Of a DNA stretch of 64,000 nucleotides, positions 1 to 8,602 are shown piece after piece. How positions within the stretch are numbered: position 1 is the first letter of the stretch; each line of letters begins with the position of its first letter. A program made the position numbers and the translations under genes. The notes beneath the pieces were generated by a model. That model ran no database searches. It saw only the letters and a list, made by a program, of their open reading frames with translations, and was not told the DNA's origin. The DNA lies in NCBI GenBank assembly GCA_937983105.1, contig CALKAM010000031.1, positions 1-64,000 of the forward strand, in the 5' to 3' direction. This DNA comes from Planifilum sp021793745. GTDB taxonomy: Bacteria; Bacillota; Bacilli; Thermoactinomycetales; DSM-44946.

Positions 1-490
1 AGGGAAACCATCGGACCTTAAAGGCGAAGAGATAAATCAGAAGAATGCCGGCAAAAAAACTGGGCATCGACAGACCGACAAAAGCCGCCCCCGTCAAGGT
101 GTAATCCACCTTGCCGTAAGGGTGCTGCGCCGAATAGATCCCCAGCGGAATCGCCAGGACATAGGTGAGAATCAACGCACACACCGCGAGGAAAAACGTG
201 TTGCCGATCCGTCCGGATATCATTTCACTGACCGGGATTTTGTGGCGGAAGGAGATCCCCAACTCTCCCTTCACAAAATTGCCGGCCCAGAGGAAATACT
301 GTTCCACCGGGCTTTTATCCAAACCGAACCGCTGGCGCATTTCCTCATAGTATCGGGCATCCACATTGGGATCCAGCTGTCCCGTAAAGGCATCCCCCGG
401 AGCGAACTGAATCATCGTGAAAAGGATGACGGAGATGGTGAACAAGACGGGAATCATCACGAGCAAGCGCCGGAGAATATAGGTGGTCAA
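1..490 (-). CDS. oppB: Oligopeptide ABC transporter permease, OppB/DppB type (3' part outside window)
   Basis: Inner-membrane permease of a peptide importer. Only the N-terminal ~163 residues are in the window; the gene runs off the left edge. The start is a TTG at 488-490 behind a GGGAGGAG ribosome site, giving MTTYILRRLLVMIPVLFTIS, the first transmembrane helix typical of OppB. Then come the family's periplasmic stretch (FGLDKSPVEQYFLWAGN) and further hydrophobic helices (FFLAVCALILTYVLAIPLGI). It follows oppA after a hairpin (525-560) and would be followed by oppC outside the window. OppB and DppB cannot be told apart from this fragment. Confidence 0.9.
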   Translation of the reverse strand, partial: MTTYILRRLLVMIPVLFTISVILFTMIQFAPGDAFTGQLDPNVDARYYEEMRQRFGLDKSPVEQYFLWAGNFVKGELGISFRHKIPVSEMISGRIGNTFFLAVCALILTYVLAIPLGIYSAQHPYGKVDYTLTGAAFVGLSMPSFFAGILLIYLFAFKVRWFP

Positions 491-524
491 CGATTCTCCT
501 CCCTTCCTTCAAATCCTTTAAACG

Positions 525-560
525 AAGGGGCGTGCAGCCGCCGGGCGCCACACGCCCCTT
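525..560 (-). terminator. Hairpin between oppA and oppB, probably leaky
   Basis: A 10-bp perfect stem (AAGGGGCGTG with CACGCCCCTT) and a 16-nt loop follow the oppA stop. On the transcript it is followed by TTCGTTT rather than a full U-run. Such hairpins often raise the amount of binding-protein mRNA relative to downstream permease mRNA; that role is inferred. Confidence 0.6.
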
Positions 561-568
561 TTCCTGCT

Positions 569-2251
569 TTACTGCTGGTCCTTCGGAATCCACCAGTCGG
601 TCACCTTGTAGTGCTCGATGGCGCCGCGCCAGTCGAAGGTGACGCCCTGCACCCGCTTGTTCCACGCCTCGATCAGGTTTTGCGAGTAGAGGAACACATA
701 GGGGGCTTCCTCGCTCACCAACTCCGTCCACTCGGCGTAAATTTCCTTCCGCTTGTTCTGATCCCGGATCGCCTCGGGGCTCCTTACGGCATCCCGGATC
801 AGCTGGTCGCTCTTTTTGTTCTTCCAGTGGGGATAATTCCAGGGATCGGTACTGAGCCAAATGCCGGAGGGATCCGGGTCCGGCGTGAGGCTCCAGCCCA
901 TCAACCACATCTCCACCTTATCCTTTTCGACGGCATCGGCATGGGCGGCAAATTCACGGGGTTTCGCCACCTCCACCTTGAGGCCGATCTTCTTCAGATC
1001 CTCTGCGATGATCGGCGCCGACTTTTCGCGGATCTCATCGCCTGTCGGGTAATCCAGCCTCAGGCTGAAGGGTTTGCCCTTCGGATCCTCCACAAATCCG
1101 TCCCCGTTCGTGTCTTTATAGCCGGCTTCCTCCAGAAGTTGCTTGGCCTTATCGGGATCATAGGGATAAGCATCTTCCAGCTTCTCATTGTATGCCCAGC
1201 TCGCCTTCGGCATGTGCTGGTTGAGTACGGAGCCGTGCCCTTTCAGCAGTCCATCCACCAGGGCCTGGCGGTTGATGCCGTAGGTGATCGCCTGGCGCAG
1301 CTTTTTATCCTTCAACTTGGGGTTGTTCACTTTGAATCCCAGATACTGATAGCCGAAATATTGCGTTTCTTTGATTTCAATGTGTTCCATCGCTTCAATC
1401 GTCTCAAATTCGGCGGGGGAAATGTTCGACAAGAAATCGATCTCCCCGTTTTGCAGCGCGGCGATGGCCACGTCCTGGGAAATCACCTTCCAGATGATCT
1501 GGTCCAGATACGGCTTGCCCTCCACATAATAGTCGGGGTTCTTCTCCAGGACCACATACTCGTTGGGCTTGATCTCCTTAAATTTGAAGGGACCGCTGCC
1601 GATCGGGTTTTTCTTGGTGGCTTCATGGTTCGGCATCTCCTTTACCGGAACCCCTTCGTATACGTGTTTCGGAATCGGGTGATCCCATAGGTTATCCAAA
1701 GCGTTAGCCTGGGCATGCTCGAACTCCACCTTCACCGTATGGTCATCCACCTTGGTGAGGCCGGAAATGGTTTTGGCCTTTCCTTCGTGCTTTTCCTGAG
1801 CGCCCTTGATCATCTCCACCATGTAGTAGCGAGGGCCGCTGTAATCCGGATCGGCGATCGTCTCCCAGGTGAAGATCAGATCGTCCGCCGTGATCGGCTC
1901 TCCATCGTGCCACTTGGCATTCTTGCGCAAATGGATGGTCAGCACTTTTCCGTCATCGGAAAATTCCCATTTCTCCGCCAGGATCGGCACATTGAGTTGA
2001 AGCTTGTCGTCATAGGCCCACAGGTCATCAAAGGCGTAATCCATGGCATACCAGTCGTACTGGTCCTCGTAGAAAATCGGATTGAAGACCCCCTTCGGAG
2101 CGCTGAACATCGACAAGGTCACGGTTCCCCCCGGAACCGGCTCGCCGGCGGACTCGCCGCTCGAATGGTCCGCCTGCTGGCCGCATGCGGCGAGGAAGGC
2201 GGACAACGACAACACGAAAATCATAGCGATAAGAAAGGACTTTCTTTTCAT
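569..2251 (-). CDS. oppA: Oligopeptide ABC transporter substrate-binding lipoprotein
   Basis: Extracytoplasmic peptide-binding protein (SBP family 5), 560 residues from the chosen ATG. The N-terminus (MKRKSFLIAMIFVLSLSAF) is a lipoprotein signal peptide ending in a LAAC lipobox, so the cysteine should be lipidated and membrane-anchored. The family signature is seen in the region around KWEFSDDGKVLTIHLRKNAKW and WHDGEPITADD. The ATG at 2249-2251 is preceded by AAGGGGG with good spacing; an in-frame TTG seven codons earlier has no ribosome site. It lies downstream of oppD and oppF and upstream of oppB. The substrate is most likely oligopeptides; dipeptide or nickel variants of the family cannot be excluded. 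Confidence 0.93.
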   Translation of the reverse strand: MKRKSFLIAMIFVLSLSAFLAACGQQADHSSGESAGEPVPGGTVTLSMFSAPKGVFNPIFYEDQYDWYAMDYAFDDLWAYDDKLQLNVPILAEKWEFSDDGKVLTIHLRKNAKWHDGEPITADDLIFTWETIADPDYSGPRYYMVEMIKGAQEKHEGKAKTISGLTKVDDHTVKVEFEHAQANALDNLWDHPIPKHVYEGVPVKEMPNHEATKKNPIGSGPFKFKEIKPNEYVVLEKNPDYYVEGKPYLDQIIWKVISQDVAIAALQNGEIDFLSNISPAEFETIEAMEHIEIKETQYFGYQYLGFKVNNPKLKDKKLRQAITYGINRQALVDGLLKGHGSVLNQHMPKASWAYNEKLEDAYPYDPDKAKQLLEEAGYKDTNGDGFVEDPKGKPFSLRLDYPTGDEIREKSAPIIAEDLKKIGLKVEVAKPREFAAHADAVEKDKVEMWLMGWSLTPDPDPSGIWLSTDPWNYPHWKNKKSDQLIRDAVRSPEAIRDQNKRKEIYAEWTELVSEEAPYVFLYSQNLIEAWNKRVQGVTFDWRGAIEHYKVTDWWIPKDQQ

Positions 2252-2373
2252 CGGACAGACCCCCTTGATCAAATTTTCCGCCGTCAGCGTGCATCCCTTC
2301 GGCGTCCTCCCCTAGGCATCCCCCCTTTCACAGCTTGGTGACGCGCCAAACCGGTGTCGTCAACGCCTCTCCC

Positions 2374-3345
2374 TCATTCCCCGTACAAGTGGCAAGCCAC
2401 ATAATGCTCCCGGCCGAGGTGGATCAATTCGGGGCGCTCCTGCCGGCACCGGTCAAAAGCCTTGGGACAACGAGGGTGAAACGCGCATCCCGCCGGTGGA
2501 TTCGCCGGGCTGGGGACATTGCCGCTCAATACGATCCGCTCCCGTTTATGCCGGGGATTGGGCACCGGCACGGCGGACAAGAGCGCCTCCGTATAGGGAT
2601 GAGCCGGGTGGCCGTAAAGCTCCTTTTTGGGAGCCACCTCCACCATCCGCCCCAGATACATCACACCCACCCGGTCGGAAATATGTTTGACCACGCTCAA
2701 ATCGTGGGCGATGAAGATGTAGGTCAGCCCGAACTGCTCCTGCAAATCCTCCATCAGATTCAAAATTTGCGACTGGATCGATACATCCAGCGCCGAGACG
2801 GGCTCGTCGGCGATGATCAGCTTCGGTCGCAGGGAGAGGGCCCGGGCGATCCCGATCCGCTGCCGCTGTCCCCCGGAAAACTCATGGGGATAGCGCTGAA
2901 GGTAGGCGGAATCCAGCCCCACCGTCTCCATCATCTCCCGCACCTTTTCCCGGCGCTCCGCTTTGGTATACAGGCCGTGCACCCTCAACGGCTCCTCGAT
3001 CAGCTCCCCCGCCGTCATCGTCGGATTGAGGGAAGCAAAGGGATCCTGGAACACCATCTGCAAATCCCGGCGCACCTTGCGCATGGCCCGTCGGGAAAGC
3101 TGAGCGATATCCCGCCCCTCAAACAGGACTTGGCCGCCGGTCGGCTCCAACAGCCGCAAAATCGTGCGTCCGGTGGTCGACTTCCCGCAGCCGGACTCGC
3201 CGACGAGACCAAAGGTCTCCCCCTGTTTGATGGAAAAACTGACCTGATCGACGGCTTTGACATGGCCGACCACCCGTCGCAAAAGCCCGCCCCGGATGGG
3301 AAAATACTTCGAGAGTTTTTTGACTTCCAATACGGTCTCGCTCAT
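2374..3345 (-). CDS. oppF: Oligopeptide ABC transporter ATP-binding protein, OppF type
   Basis: ATPase subunit of the peptide importer, 323 residues. It contains Walker A GESGCGKST, the ABC signature FSGGQRQRIGIARAL, Walker B LIIADEPVSALD and the H-loop in FIAHDL. The C-terminal oligopeptide-transporter extension carries the cysteine-containing segment CAFHPRCPKAFDRC typical of Opp/Dpp ATPases (a [4Fe-4S] motif in some members). Its ATG overlaps the oppD stop by 4 bases (ATGA), so the two ATPases are translationally coupled. It would form a heterodimer with OppD on the OppBC permease. Confidence 0.95.
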   Translation of the reverse strand: MSETVLEVKKLSKYFPIRGGLLRRVVGHVKAVDQVSFSIKQGETFGLVGESGCGKSTTGRTILRLLEPTGGQVLFEGRDIAQLSRRAMRKVRRDLQMVFQDPFASLNPTMTAGELIEEPLRVHGLYTKAERREKVREMMETVGLDSAYLQRYPHEFSGGQRQRIGIARALSLRPKLIIADEPVSALDVSIQSQILNLMEDLQEQFGLTYIFIAHDLSVVKHISDRVGVMYLGRMVEVAPKKELYGHPAHPYTEALLSAVPVPNPRHKRERIVLSGNVPSPANPPAGCAFHPRCPKAFDRCRQERPELIHLGREHYVACHLYGE

Positions 3346-4328
3346 CCCTCGCCCCCCTCTCCGGGTTCGTGGAGGAAACAGCGGACGCGGTGGCCCGGAG
3401 CGATCTCCCGAAGCTCCGGTTCCGCCACGAGGCAGCGTCCCCAGGCCTTTTCACAGCGGGGTGCGAACTTGCATCCCTGGGCCCATTCGTCCGGTGAAGG
3501 AACATTTCCGCGAATCGAGTATAGGCGCTCCTGCTCCCCTTCCAGGCTGGGGACGGACTTCAACAATCCCTCCGTATAAGGATGGGCCGGCTGTTCAAAC
3601 AGGCGGAGGACATCCGCCTCCTCCACCACCCGTCCGGCGTACATCACCACGACCCGGTCCGCCATCTCGGCCACAACGCCCAAATCGTGGGTGATCAGCA
3701 GGATCGAGGTGTCGAACTTTTCCTTTAAACCGCGCATCAGATCCAGGATTTGGGCCTGAATCGTCACATCCAGGGCCGTCGTCGGCTCGTCGGCGATGAG
3801 CAACTTGGGATTGCAGGCCATCGCCATGGCGATCATCGCCCGCTGGCGCATTCCCCCGGACAATTGGTGCGGATACTCGTCGACGATCTCCTCGGCCCGC
3901 GCAAACCCGACCAATTTCAAAAACTCCGTCGTCCGAAGGCGAGCCTCCTTCCTGTCCAATCCCTGATGGAGGATCAGACTTTCGGCGATCTGGTCACCGA
4001 TCGTCATCACCGGATTCAGGGAGGTCATCGGCTCCTGGAAAATCATCGAAATCTCATTCCCGCGGATCCGGACCATCTCCTCCTCCGACAGATCCCGGAG
4101 ATCTCTGCCGTCAAAGAGAATTTCCCCTTCGACAATCTTTCCGCGTTCGGGAAGCAACCTCAAAACGGAGAAGGACGTGATGCTCTTCCCGCAACCGGAC
4201 TCTCCCACCAACGCCAGCGTCTCTTTCCGCCTCACCTCGAGGTCGATCCCATCGACCGCCGGGACCGCTCCGTCATCCTGAAAAAAATACGTTTTAAGAT
4301 TCCGAATTTGAAGCAGCGATTCAGACAA
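3342..4328 (-). CDS. oppD: Oligopeptide ABC transporter ATP-binding protein, OppD type
   Basis: First gene of the importer cluster, 328 residues, starting at a TTG (4326-4328) behind GGGGAGGG. Walker A is GESGCGKS, the signature LSGGMRQRAMIAMAM, Walker B LLIADEPTTALD and the H-loop LLITHDL. The C-terminal domain again has the CKFAPRCEKAWGRC cysteine motif of peptide-transporter ATPases. The cluster order (D-F-A-B) differs from the usual oppABCDF; the ATPase pair leads. About 150 bases upstream are AT-rich and probably hold the promoter, but I could not fix convincing -35/-10 boxes. Confidence 0.95.
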   Translation of the reverse strand: MSESLLQIRNLKTYFFQDDGAVPAVDGIDLEVRRKETLALVGESGCGKSITSFSVLRLLPERGKIVEGEILFDGRDLRDLSEEEMVRIRGNEISMIFQEPMTSLNPVMTIGDQIAESLILHQGLDRKEARLRTTEFLKLVGFARAEEIVDEYPHQLSGGMRQRAMIAMAMACNPKLLIADEPTTALDVTIQAQILDLMRGLKEKFDTSILLITHDLGVVAEMADRVVVMYAGRVVEEADVLRLFEQPAHPYTEGLLKSVPSLEGEQERLYSIRGNVPSPDEWAQGCKFAPRCEKAWGRCLVAEPELREIAPGHRVRCFLHEPGEGGEG

Positions 4329-4469
4329 GGTCTACCCTCCCCACCGGCAGGATCATTGCATCAAGAATAGTACGCCAATAATGAAAATCAGACAGTTCTA
4401 GCATTAATTATTCGCCTTCCCCGTCTGAAAGCCCTGCTTTAATTCCGCCTTTTGTCATAACCTTCCGCA

Positions 4470-4504
4470 AAAAGAAAAAAGACGGGGCTCTGCAGCCGCC
4501 GTCT
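4470..4504 (-). terminator. Intrinsic terminator after dnaD
   Basis: AGACGG pairs with CCGTCT around an inner GGCT/AGCC stem (one bulged C); the minus-strand transcript continues into a U-run. It lies directly downstream of the dnaD stop and upstream of oppD, so it separates the two units. Confidence 0.85.
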
Positions 4505-4514
4505 CCGGACACGA

Positions 4515-5240
4515 TCACTCTTGATTCACCCAGTTGTAAAAGGTAAAGGAGGAATGGCTGGGTTTGCGCTCCTCCCCCTGGTAGAGCACCCCCTTTTTCC
4601 GGAACCGCCGGGAATACTCCGCTGCCTCCTCGGCATTCCGGATGCGGTTTCGTTGCCATTCCAACAGGATTCGATCGATGTATCGAAAGCTGACCTTTCC
4701 CGAGAATACCGCCTCCCGCAGGGCCGCCTGGATCAGTTCCTCGGAGTAGCCATCCTGATCCACCCACTGGGTCAGCATCTCGCACTCCATCGGTGACAAG
4801 GGGCGTCCAAACTCCTCTTCAAAACGGCGAAACAGCTGTTGATAAACCGCTTCCTCCTCGTCCCCCGCAGGGGAGCCCACCCGGCGGTCCAAAAAGGAAG
4901 CGGCCAACTGCTGCAACAGCGGAGAGAGGTTGTACCGTTCGGAGCGCAGACCCGCCCAATCGGTTTCCTCCTCGATTTTGAGAAAACCGCCGCGGACCAG
5001 GGATTGCAGCCAGGAGACGATTTGATCCGCGGGAACGCTCATCCGTTCTTCCAGTTCGCTCACGGTCGGAAAGGACTTCCCTTCCTTCTCCTGAAACACC
5101 ATCAGGTGCAGGAGAAGCATCACTTGTCCCTCCGACAAGCCCAATCGCTTGTACTCGGAAAACAATACCGTGGGCAGGGCGATCGACCCCTCCTGCAACA
5201 GGTGAACCAATGCAGCGTGCGGTGACCCTTTTCGTTCCAT
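4515..5240 (-). CDS. dnaD: DnaD-domain replication initiation protein
   Basis: Primosomal protein that helps load the replicative helicase in low-GC Gram-positives; 241 residues. An N-terminal winged-helix region (about 1-110) includes GLSEGQVMLLLHLMVFQEKE and SVPADQIVSWLQSL. The C-terminal DnaD domain shows FEEEFGRPLSPMECEML, WVDQDGYSEELIQAALREAV and the ending YIDRILLEWQRN, matching the family's YIDRIL.W signature. The ATG at 5238-5240 has GAGGTGGG upstream; an in-frame extension upstream lacks a ribosome site. It follows asnS, the same pair as in Bacillus. Confidence 0.93.
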   Translation of the reverse strand: MERKGSPHAALVHLLQEGSIALPTVLFSEYKRLGLSEGQVMLLLHLMVFQEKEGKSFPTVSELEERMSVPADQIVSWLQSLVRGGFLKIEEETDWAGLRSERYNLSPLLQQLAASFLDRRVGSPAGDEEEAVYQQLFRRFEEEFGRPLSPMECEMLTQWVDQDGYSEELIQAALREAVFSGKVSFRYIDRILLEWQRNRIRNAEEAAEYSRRFRKKGVLYQGEERKPSHSSFTFYNWVNQE

Positions 5241-5259
5241 GTCCACCCACCTCATCCCT

Positions 5260-5268
5260 ACTATACCA
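5260..5268 (-). promoter_or_regulatory. Putative dnaD promoter (extended -10)
   Basis: On the minus strand TGG is followed by TATAGT, an extended -10 element, about 20 bases upstream of the dnaD start and just after the asnS terminator. No good -35 is visible at 17 bases. The leader would be only about a dozen bases. Confidence 0.4.
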
Positions 5269-5299
5269 GCGAAGGGCGAGAAAAAACAGTCTTGAAAAA

Positions 5300-5326
5300 C
5301 AAAAAGCATCGGTTCAGCACCGATGC
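5300..5326 (-). terminator. Intrinsic terminator after asnS
   Basis: Eight-base-pair stem (GCATCGGT with ACCGATGC), 5-base loop, followed on the transcript by TTTTTGTTTTT. It sits directly after the asnS stop codon. Confidence 0.9.
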
Positions 5327-5334
5327 ATAAACCC

Positions 5335-6624
5335 TCACGGGTAAAGGCGGTTCAGCATCCGCGGGAAGGGGATCGTTTCCCGGACATGATCCAATCCGCA
5401 AATCCAGGCCACCGTCCGCTCCAGTCCCAGTCCGAAACCGGAATGGGGAACGGTGCCGTACCGCCGCAGGTCCAAATACCACTCATAGGCATCCCGGGGG
5501 AGTTGATGTTCCGCAAACCGCTGCTCGAGGAGCTTCGGATCGTCGATGCGTTGACTGCCGCCGATAATCTCGCCGTATCCCTCCGGCGCGATCAGATCCG
5601 CACACAGAACCACCTCGGGCCGCGACGGATCCGGCTTCATATAGAAAGCCTTCACCTTGGCCGGATAGTGGGTGATGAATACCGGTTTCTCAAAGCTTTC
5701 GGCGATCTTCGTCTCATGGGGTGCACCGAAATCCTCGCCCCATTCAAAGGGCATCCCTTCCCGGTTCAAAAGCTCCACCGCTTCATCGTAGGTGATCCGG
5801 GGGAACGGCGGCTTCACCCGTTCCAGGGGCGTGATGTCCCGGTCGATCGCCTTGAGCTCCTCTTGGCACGACTCCAGCACGTGCTGCACCACGTGGCTCA
5901 CCAATTGCTCCTGGATGCGCAAACTTTCATCATGCTCCGTGAAGGCCATCTCGGGTTCAACCATCCAAAACTCGGTCAGATGGCGACGCGTCTTGGACTT
6001 TTCCGCCCGGAAGGTGGGCCCGAAGGAATAAACCCGTCCCAGCGCCATCGCCGCCGCCTCCATGTACAGCTGGCCGCTTTGGGTCAGATAGGCCTCCTCA
6101 TCGAAATAATCGGTGGAAAAAAGCGTGGTCGTCCCCTCGCAGGCCGACGGAGTCAGCACCGGCGGATCGACGAGGGTGAACCCTTGCCCGTCCAGCCACT
6201 CCTGGATGGCCCGGATGATTTCGGCGCGGATCTTGAGGATGGACCGCTGGCGGGGAGAGCGAATCCACAGATGGCGGTGATCCATCAAAAAATCCACACC
6301 GTGCTTTTTTAAGGCGATGGGGTACTCATCGGCGATCTGAATGATTTCGATATCCTCGACATCCAATTCGTATCCGCTGGGGGCCCGTTCATCCCGGCGA
6401 ACCGTCCCCTGAACATAGAGGGAGCTCTCCTGGGTCAATTCCTTGGCCCGTTCCCACACCTCCGGGGCTACCTGGCTCTTCACCAGAACTCCCTGGATAA
6501 AACCGGTTCCGTCGCGGAGCTGTAGAAACTGGATCTTTCCGCTGGAACGCTTGTTGTACAACCATACCCCCAACTTCACCGATTCTCCGACATGGTCAGC
6601 GATGTTGCCAATCCGGATCAACAC
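5335..6624 (-). CDS. asnS: Asparaginyl-tRNA synthetase
   Basis: Charges tRNA-Asn with asparagine; 429 residues, the usual length. An N-terminal OB-fold anticodon-binding domain (about 1-110, including GKIQFLQLRDGTGFIQGV) is followed by the class II catalytic core with motif 2 (FGPTFRAEKSKTRRHLTEFW, where Asp-type enzymes differ) and motif 3 (GFGLGLERTVAWICGL). The start is a GTG (6622-6624) with GGAGGAATCGAC upstream. No T-box leader or attenuator is visible in the ~90 bases before it. Confidence 0.96.
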   Translation of the reverse strand: MLIRIGNIADHVGESVKLGVWLYNKRSSGKIQFLQLRDGTGFIQGVLVKSQVAPEVWERAKELTQESSLYVQGTVRRDERAPSGYELDVEDIEIIQIADEYPIALKKHGVDFLMDHRHLWIRSPRQRSILKIRAEIIRAIQEWLDGQGFTLVDPPVLTPSACEGTTTLFSTDYFDEEAYLTQSGQLYMEAAAMALGRVYSFGPTFRAEKSKTRRHLTEFWMVEPEMAFTEHDESLRIQEQLVSHVVQHVLESCQEELKAIDRDITPLERVKPPFPRITYDEAVELLNREGMPFEWGEDFGAPHETKIAESFEKPVFITHYPAKVKAFYMKPDPSRPEVVLCADLIAPEGYGEIIGGSQRIDDPKLLEQRFAEHQLPRDAYEWYLDLRRYGTVPHSGFGLGLERTVAWICGLDHVRETIPFPRMLNRLYP

Positions 6625-6708
6625 GTCGATTCCTCCATCCGATTATTGACTCGTTCATTATAAACCCACCGGAAATGGAGAGTCAAACCGAGAAACCCTG
6701 AACGGCGG

Positions 6709-6733
6709 CAAAAAAGCCGGCGTTTTCGCCGGC
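6709..6733 (-). terminator. Intrinsic terminator after glnA
   Basis: Seven-base-pair GC stem (GCCGGCG, loop AAAA, CGCCGGC) followed by TTTTTT on the minus strand, just after the glnA stop. Confidence 0.93.
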
Positions 6734-6749
6734 TGCCATTTCCACCGCA

Positions 6750-8090
6750 TCAATACAGCGACATGTACTGCTCCCGCTCCCAAGGATGCACCTGCATCCG
6801 GAACATATCCCACTCAATCTCCTTCGCTTCCACAAAGTGAGTCAACGCGTGTTCCCCGAGGGCATCGCAGATGACCGGATTTTGTTTCATCGCCTCCAGG
6901 GCTTCCTTCAGCGTGGAGGGCAAACTTTCGATCCCCGCTTCCCGGCGCTCCGCCTCATCCATGATGTAAATGTTGCGATCCACCTGCTCCGGAAGGGGCA
7001 ACTCGTTTTTGATGCCATCCAGCCCCGCCTTCAGCATCACCGCCAGGGCCAGATACGGGTTGGCTGCAGGATCGGGACTGCGCACTTCGATCCGGGTGCT
7101 CAACCCCCGCGACGCCGGAATGCGAGCCAGGGGACTCCGGTTTTTCGGCGACCAGGCCACATAACAAGGGGCTTCGTAACCGGGAACCAGCCGCTTGTAG
7201 GAGTTGACCAAAGGGTTGGTAATGGCCGTAAACGAAGGGGCGTGCTTCAGGATGCCGGCCAGGAAGTGGCGGGCGGTCTCGGAAAGCCCCAGCTCGTCCC
7301 TTTCATCGTAAAAGGCGTTTTCGTTCCCCCGGAACAACGACAAGTGGCAGTGCATCCCCGAACCGTTCACACCGTAGAGCGGCTTCGGCATAAAAGTAGC
7401 ATGCAGACCGTAGCGGCGAGCGATATTCTTCACAACCAATTTGAAGATCTGGATGTTGTCCGCCGTCTGCACCGCCTCCGCATACTTGAAATCGATCTCA
7501 TGCTGACCCGGTGCCACTTCGTGATGGGATGCCTCCACCTCAAACCCCAGCTGGTCCAGGGTGACCACGATATCCCGCCGGCAATTTTCGCCCAAATCCA
7601 AGGGCGCCAGATCAAAATAGCCGCCCTTGTCGTTGAGATCCAAAGTGGCTTCCCCTTTTTCATCGGACTTGAACAGGAAAAATTCCGGTTCGGTCCCCAC
7701 GTTGAAGGCGGTAAAGCCCATCTCCTCCGCTTCCTTCATCACCTTTTTCAGGATATTACGCGGATCGCCGGAAAAGGGGGTGCCATCCGGCAGATAAACG
7801 TCGCAGATCAAACCGGCGACTCGACCCTCCGCCCGCGACGTCCAGGGATAAATCACCCAGGTATCGAGGTCGGGATACAGATACATGTCCGATTCCTCGA
7901 TGCGCACAAAGCCCTCGATGGATGACCCGTCAAACATCATTTTGTTGTTCAATGCCTTTTCCAGCTGGCTGCGGGGGATTTCCACATTCTTGATGGTCCC
8001 CATCAAATCGGTGAACTGTAGCCGGATATATCGGACATTCTCCTCTTCCGCCATCTTCATGATGTCTTCACCTGTGAACCTTCGAGGCAT
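6750..8090 (-). CDS. glnA: Glutamine synthetase, type I (GSI-alpha, Gram-positive)
   Basis: Makes glutamine from glutamate, ammonia and ATP; 446 residues, as in Bacillus GlnA. The sequence shows MFDGSSIEGF (N-terminal beta-grasp domain), EPEFFLF (metal site), VEASHHEVAPGQHEIDFKY (ATP-binding loop) and VNSYKRLVPGYEAPCYVAWS with the glutamate-loop region. There is no C-terminal adenylylation segment of the enteric kind. It is second in the glnR-glnA pair, with AAGGGGAGGG before its ATG. In Bacillus, GlnA in its feedback-inhibited form also modulates GlnR/TnrA; that would apply here by family. Confidence 0.97.
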   Translation of the reverse strand: MPRRFTGEDIMKMAEEENVRYIRLQFTDLMGTIKNVEIPRSQLEKALNNKMMFDGSSIEGFVRIEESDMYLYPDLDTWVIYPWTSRAEGRVAGLICDVYLPDGTPFSGDPRNILKKVMKEAEEMGFTAFNVGTEPEFFLFKSDEKGEATLDLNDKGGYFDLAPLDLGENCRRDIVVTLDQLGFEVEASHHEVAPGQHEIDFKYAEAVQTADNIQIFKLVVKNIARRYGLHATFMPKPLYGVNGSGMHCHLSLFRGNENAFYDERDELGLSETARHFLAGILKHAPSFTAITNPLVNSYKRLVPGYEAPCYVAWSPKNRSPLARIPASRGLSTRIEVRSPDPAANPYLALAVMLKAGLDGIKNELPLPEQVDRNIYIMDEAERREAGIESLPSTLKEALEAMKQNPVICDALGEHALTHFVEAKEIEWDMFRMQVHPWEREQYMSLY

Positions 8091-8131
8091 CTAGGGCCCT
8101 CCCCTTCCCATAGAATCGTGTCATGGCAGCA

Positions 8132-8521
8132 TCAATGAAAGAAGCGAGACAGCTCTCCCTGAATCAGATGATGCTGACCCGGGCGGCCCGGCATCTCCTT
8201 CAACTGCCGTTTCAACAACCTGTATAAATCCTGCTTGGACAACTCCTCCGGTGACCTTGCCTCGGCTGACAATCGGTCCTCTGCAACGTTGAACACTTCC
8301 TTGATCCCGGCGATGTTCACCCCTTTTTCAATCAGCTCCTTGATTCTCAGCAGTCGATCCACGTCATTGAAGGAGAACAGGCGCTGATTGCCCTGGGTGC
8401 GGGCCGGCTTGATCAACCCCTGTTCTTCGTAATAGCGAATCTGGCGAGGGGTCAATTCCGTCAGTCGGGCGACGATCCCCATCGGAAACAGGGGCATATT
8501 GCGCCGGATCAAGTCGCGCAC
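8132..8521 (-). CDS. glnR: MerR-family nitrogen regulator GlnR
   Basis: Repressor of glutamine synthetase and other nitrogen genes under nitrogen excess. 129 residues from the GTG at 8519-8521, which follows AAGGAGG; the N-terminus MRDLIRRNMPLFPMGIVARL aligns with Bacillus GlnR. The MerR-type winged helix is seen in LTELTPRQIRYYEEQGLIKP, and the C-terminal signal-sensing tail ends in GELSRFFH, nearly identical to B. subtilis GlnR. An in-frame ATG-like extension of 20 codons upstream would run through the promoter and is not used. It autoregulates through the box at 8586-8602. Confidence 0.95.
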   Translation of the reverse strand: MRDLIRRNMPLFPMGIVARLTELTPRQIRYYEEQGLIKPARTQGNQRLFSFNDVDRLLRIKELIEKGVNIAGIKEVFNVAEDRLSAEARSPEELSKQDLYRLLKRQLKEMPGRPGQHHLIQGELSRFFH

Positions 8522-8552
8522 CCCGCACCGCCTCCTTCCTTTACTTGAAACC

Positions 8553-8581
8553 ATCCTATAAAATGGAACTTTATGTGTCAA
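8553..8581 (-). promoter_or_regulatory. glnRA sigma-A-type promoter
   Basis: Minus strand: -35 TTGACA (8576-8581), 17-base spacer, -10 TAGGAT (8553-8558). The GlnR box lies immediately upstream of the -35, as in other glnRA promoters. The -10 matches consensus at four of six positions. Confidence 0.6.
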
Positions 8582-8585
8582 TGCA

Positions 8586-8602
8586 TGTCAACAAAATTAA
8601 CA
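8586..8602. promoter_or_regulatory. GlnR/TnrA operator
   Basis: TGTCAACAAAATTAACA fits the TGTNA-N7-TNACA consensus of GlnR/TnrA sites exactly. It lies 5 bases upstream of the glnR -35 and between the divergent glnRA and DUF47-pit units. Confidence 0.85.

Noticed and set aside
122..2341. Long plus-strand open frames opposite oppA/oppB (522 and 208 codons)
   Set aside because: They lie antisense to well-supported opp genes, are rich in His/Gly/Arg typical of GC-biased antisense frames, have no ribosome sites and no family resemblance. The same holds for the many other plus-strand frames opposite real genes in this window.
6625..6708. T-box or attenuator before asnS
   Set aside because: The leader is under 100 bases and lacks a T-box conserved segment or an antiterminator/terminator pair; the only hairpin belongs to the glnA end.
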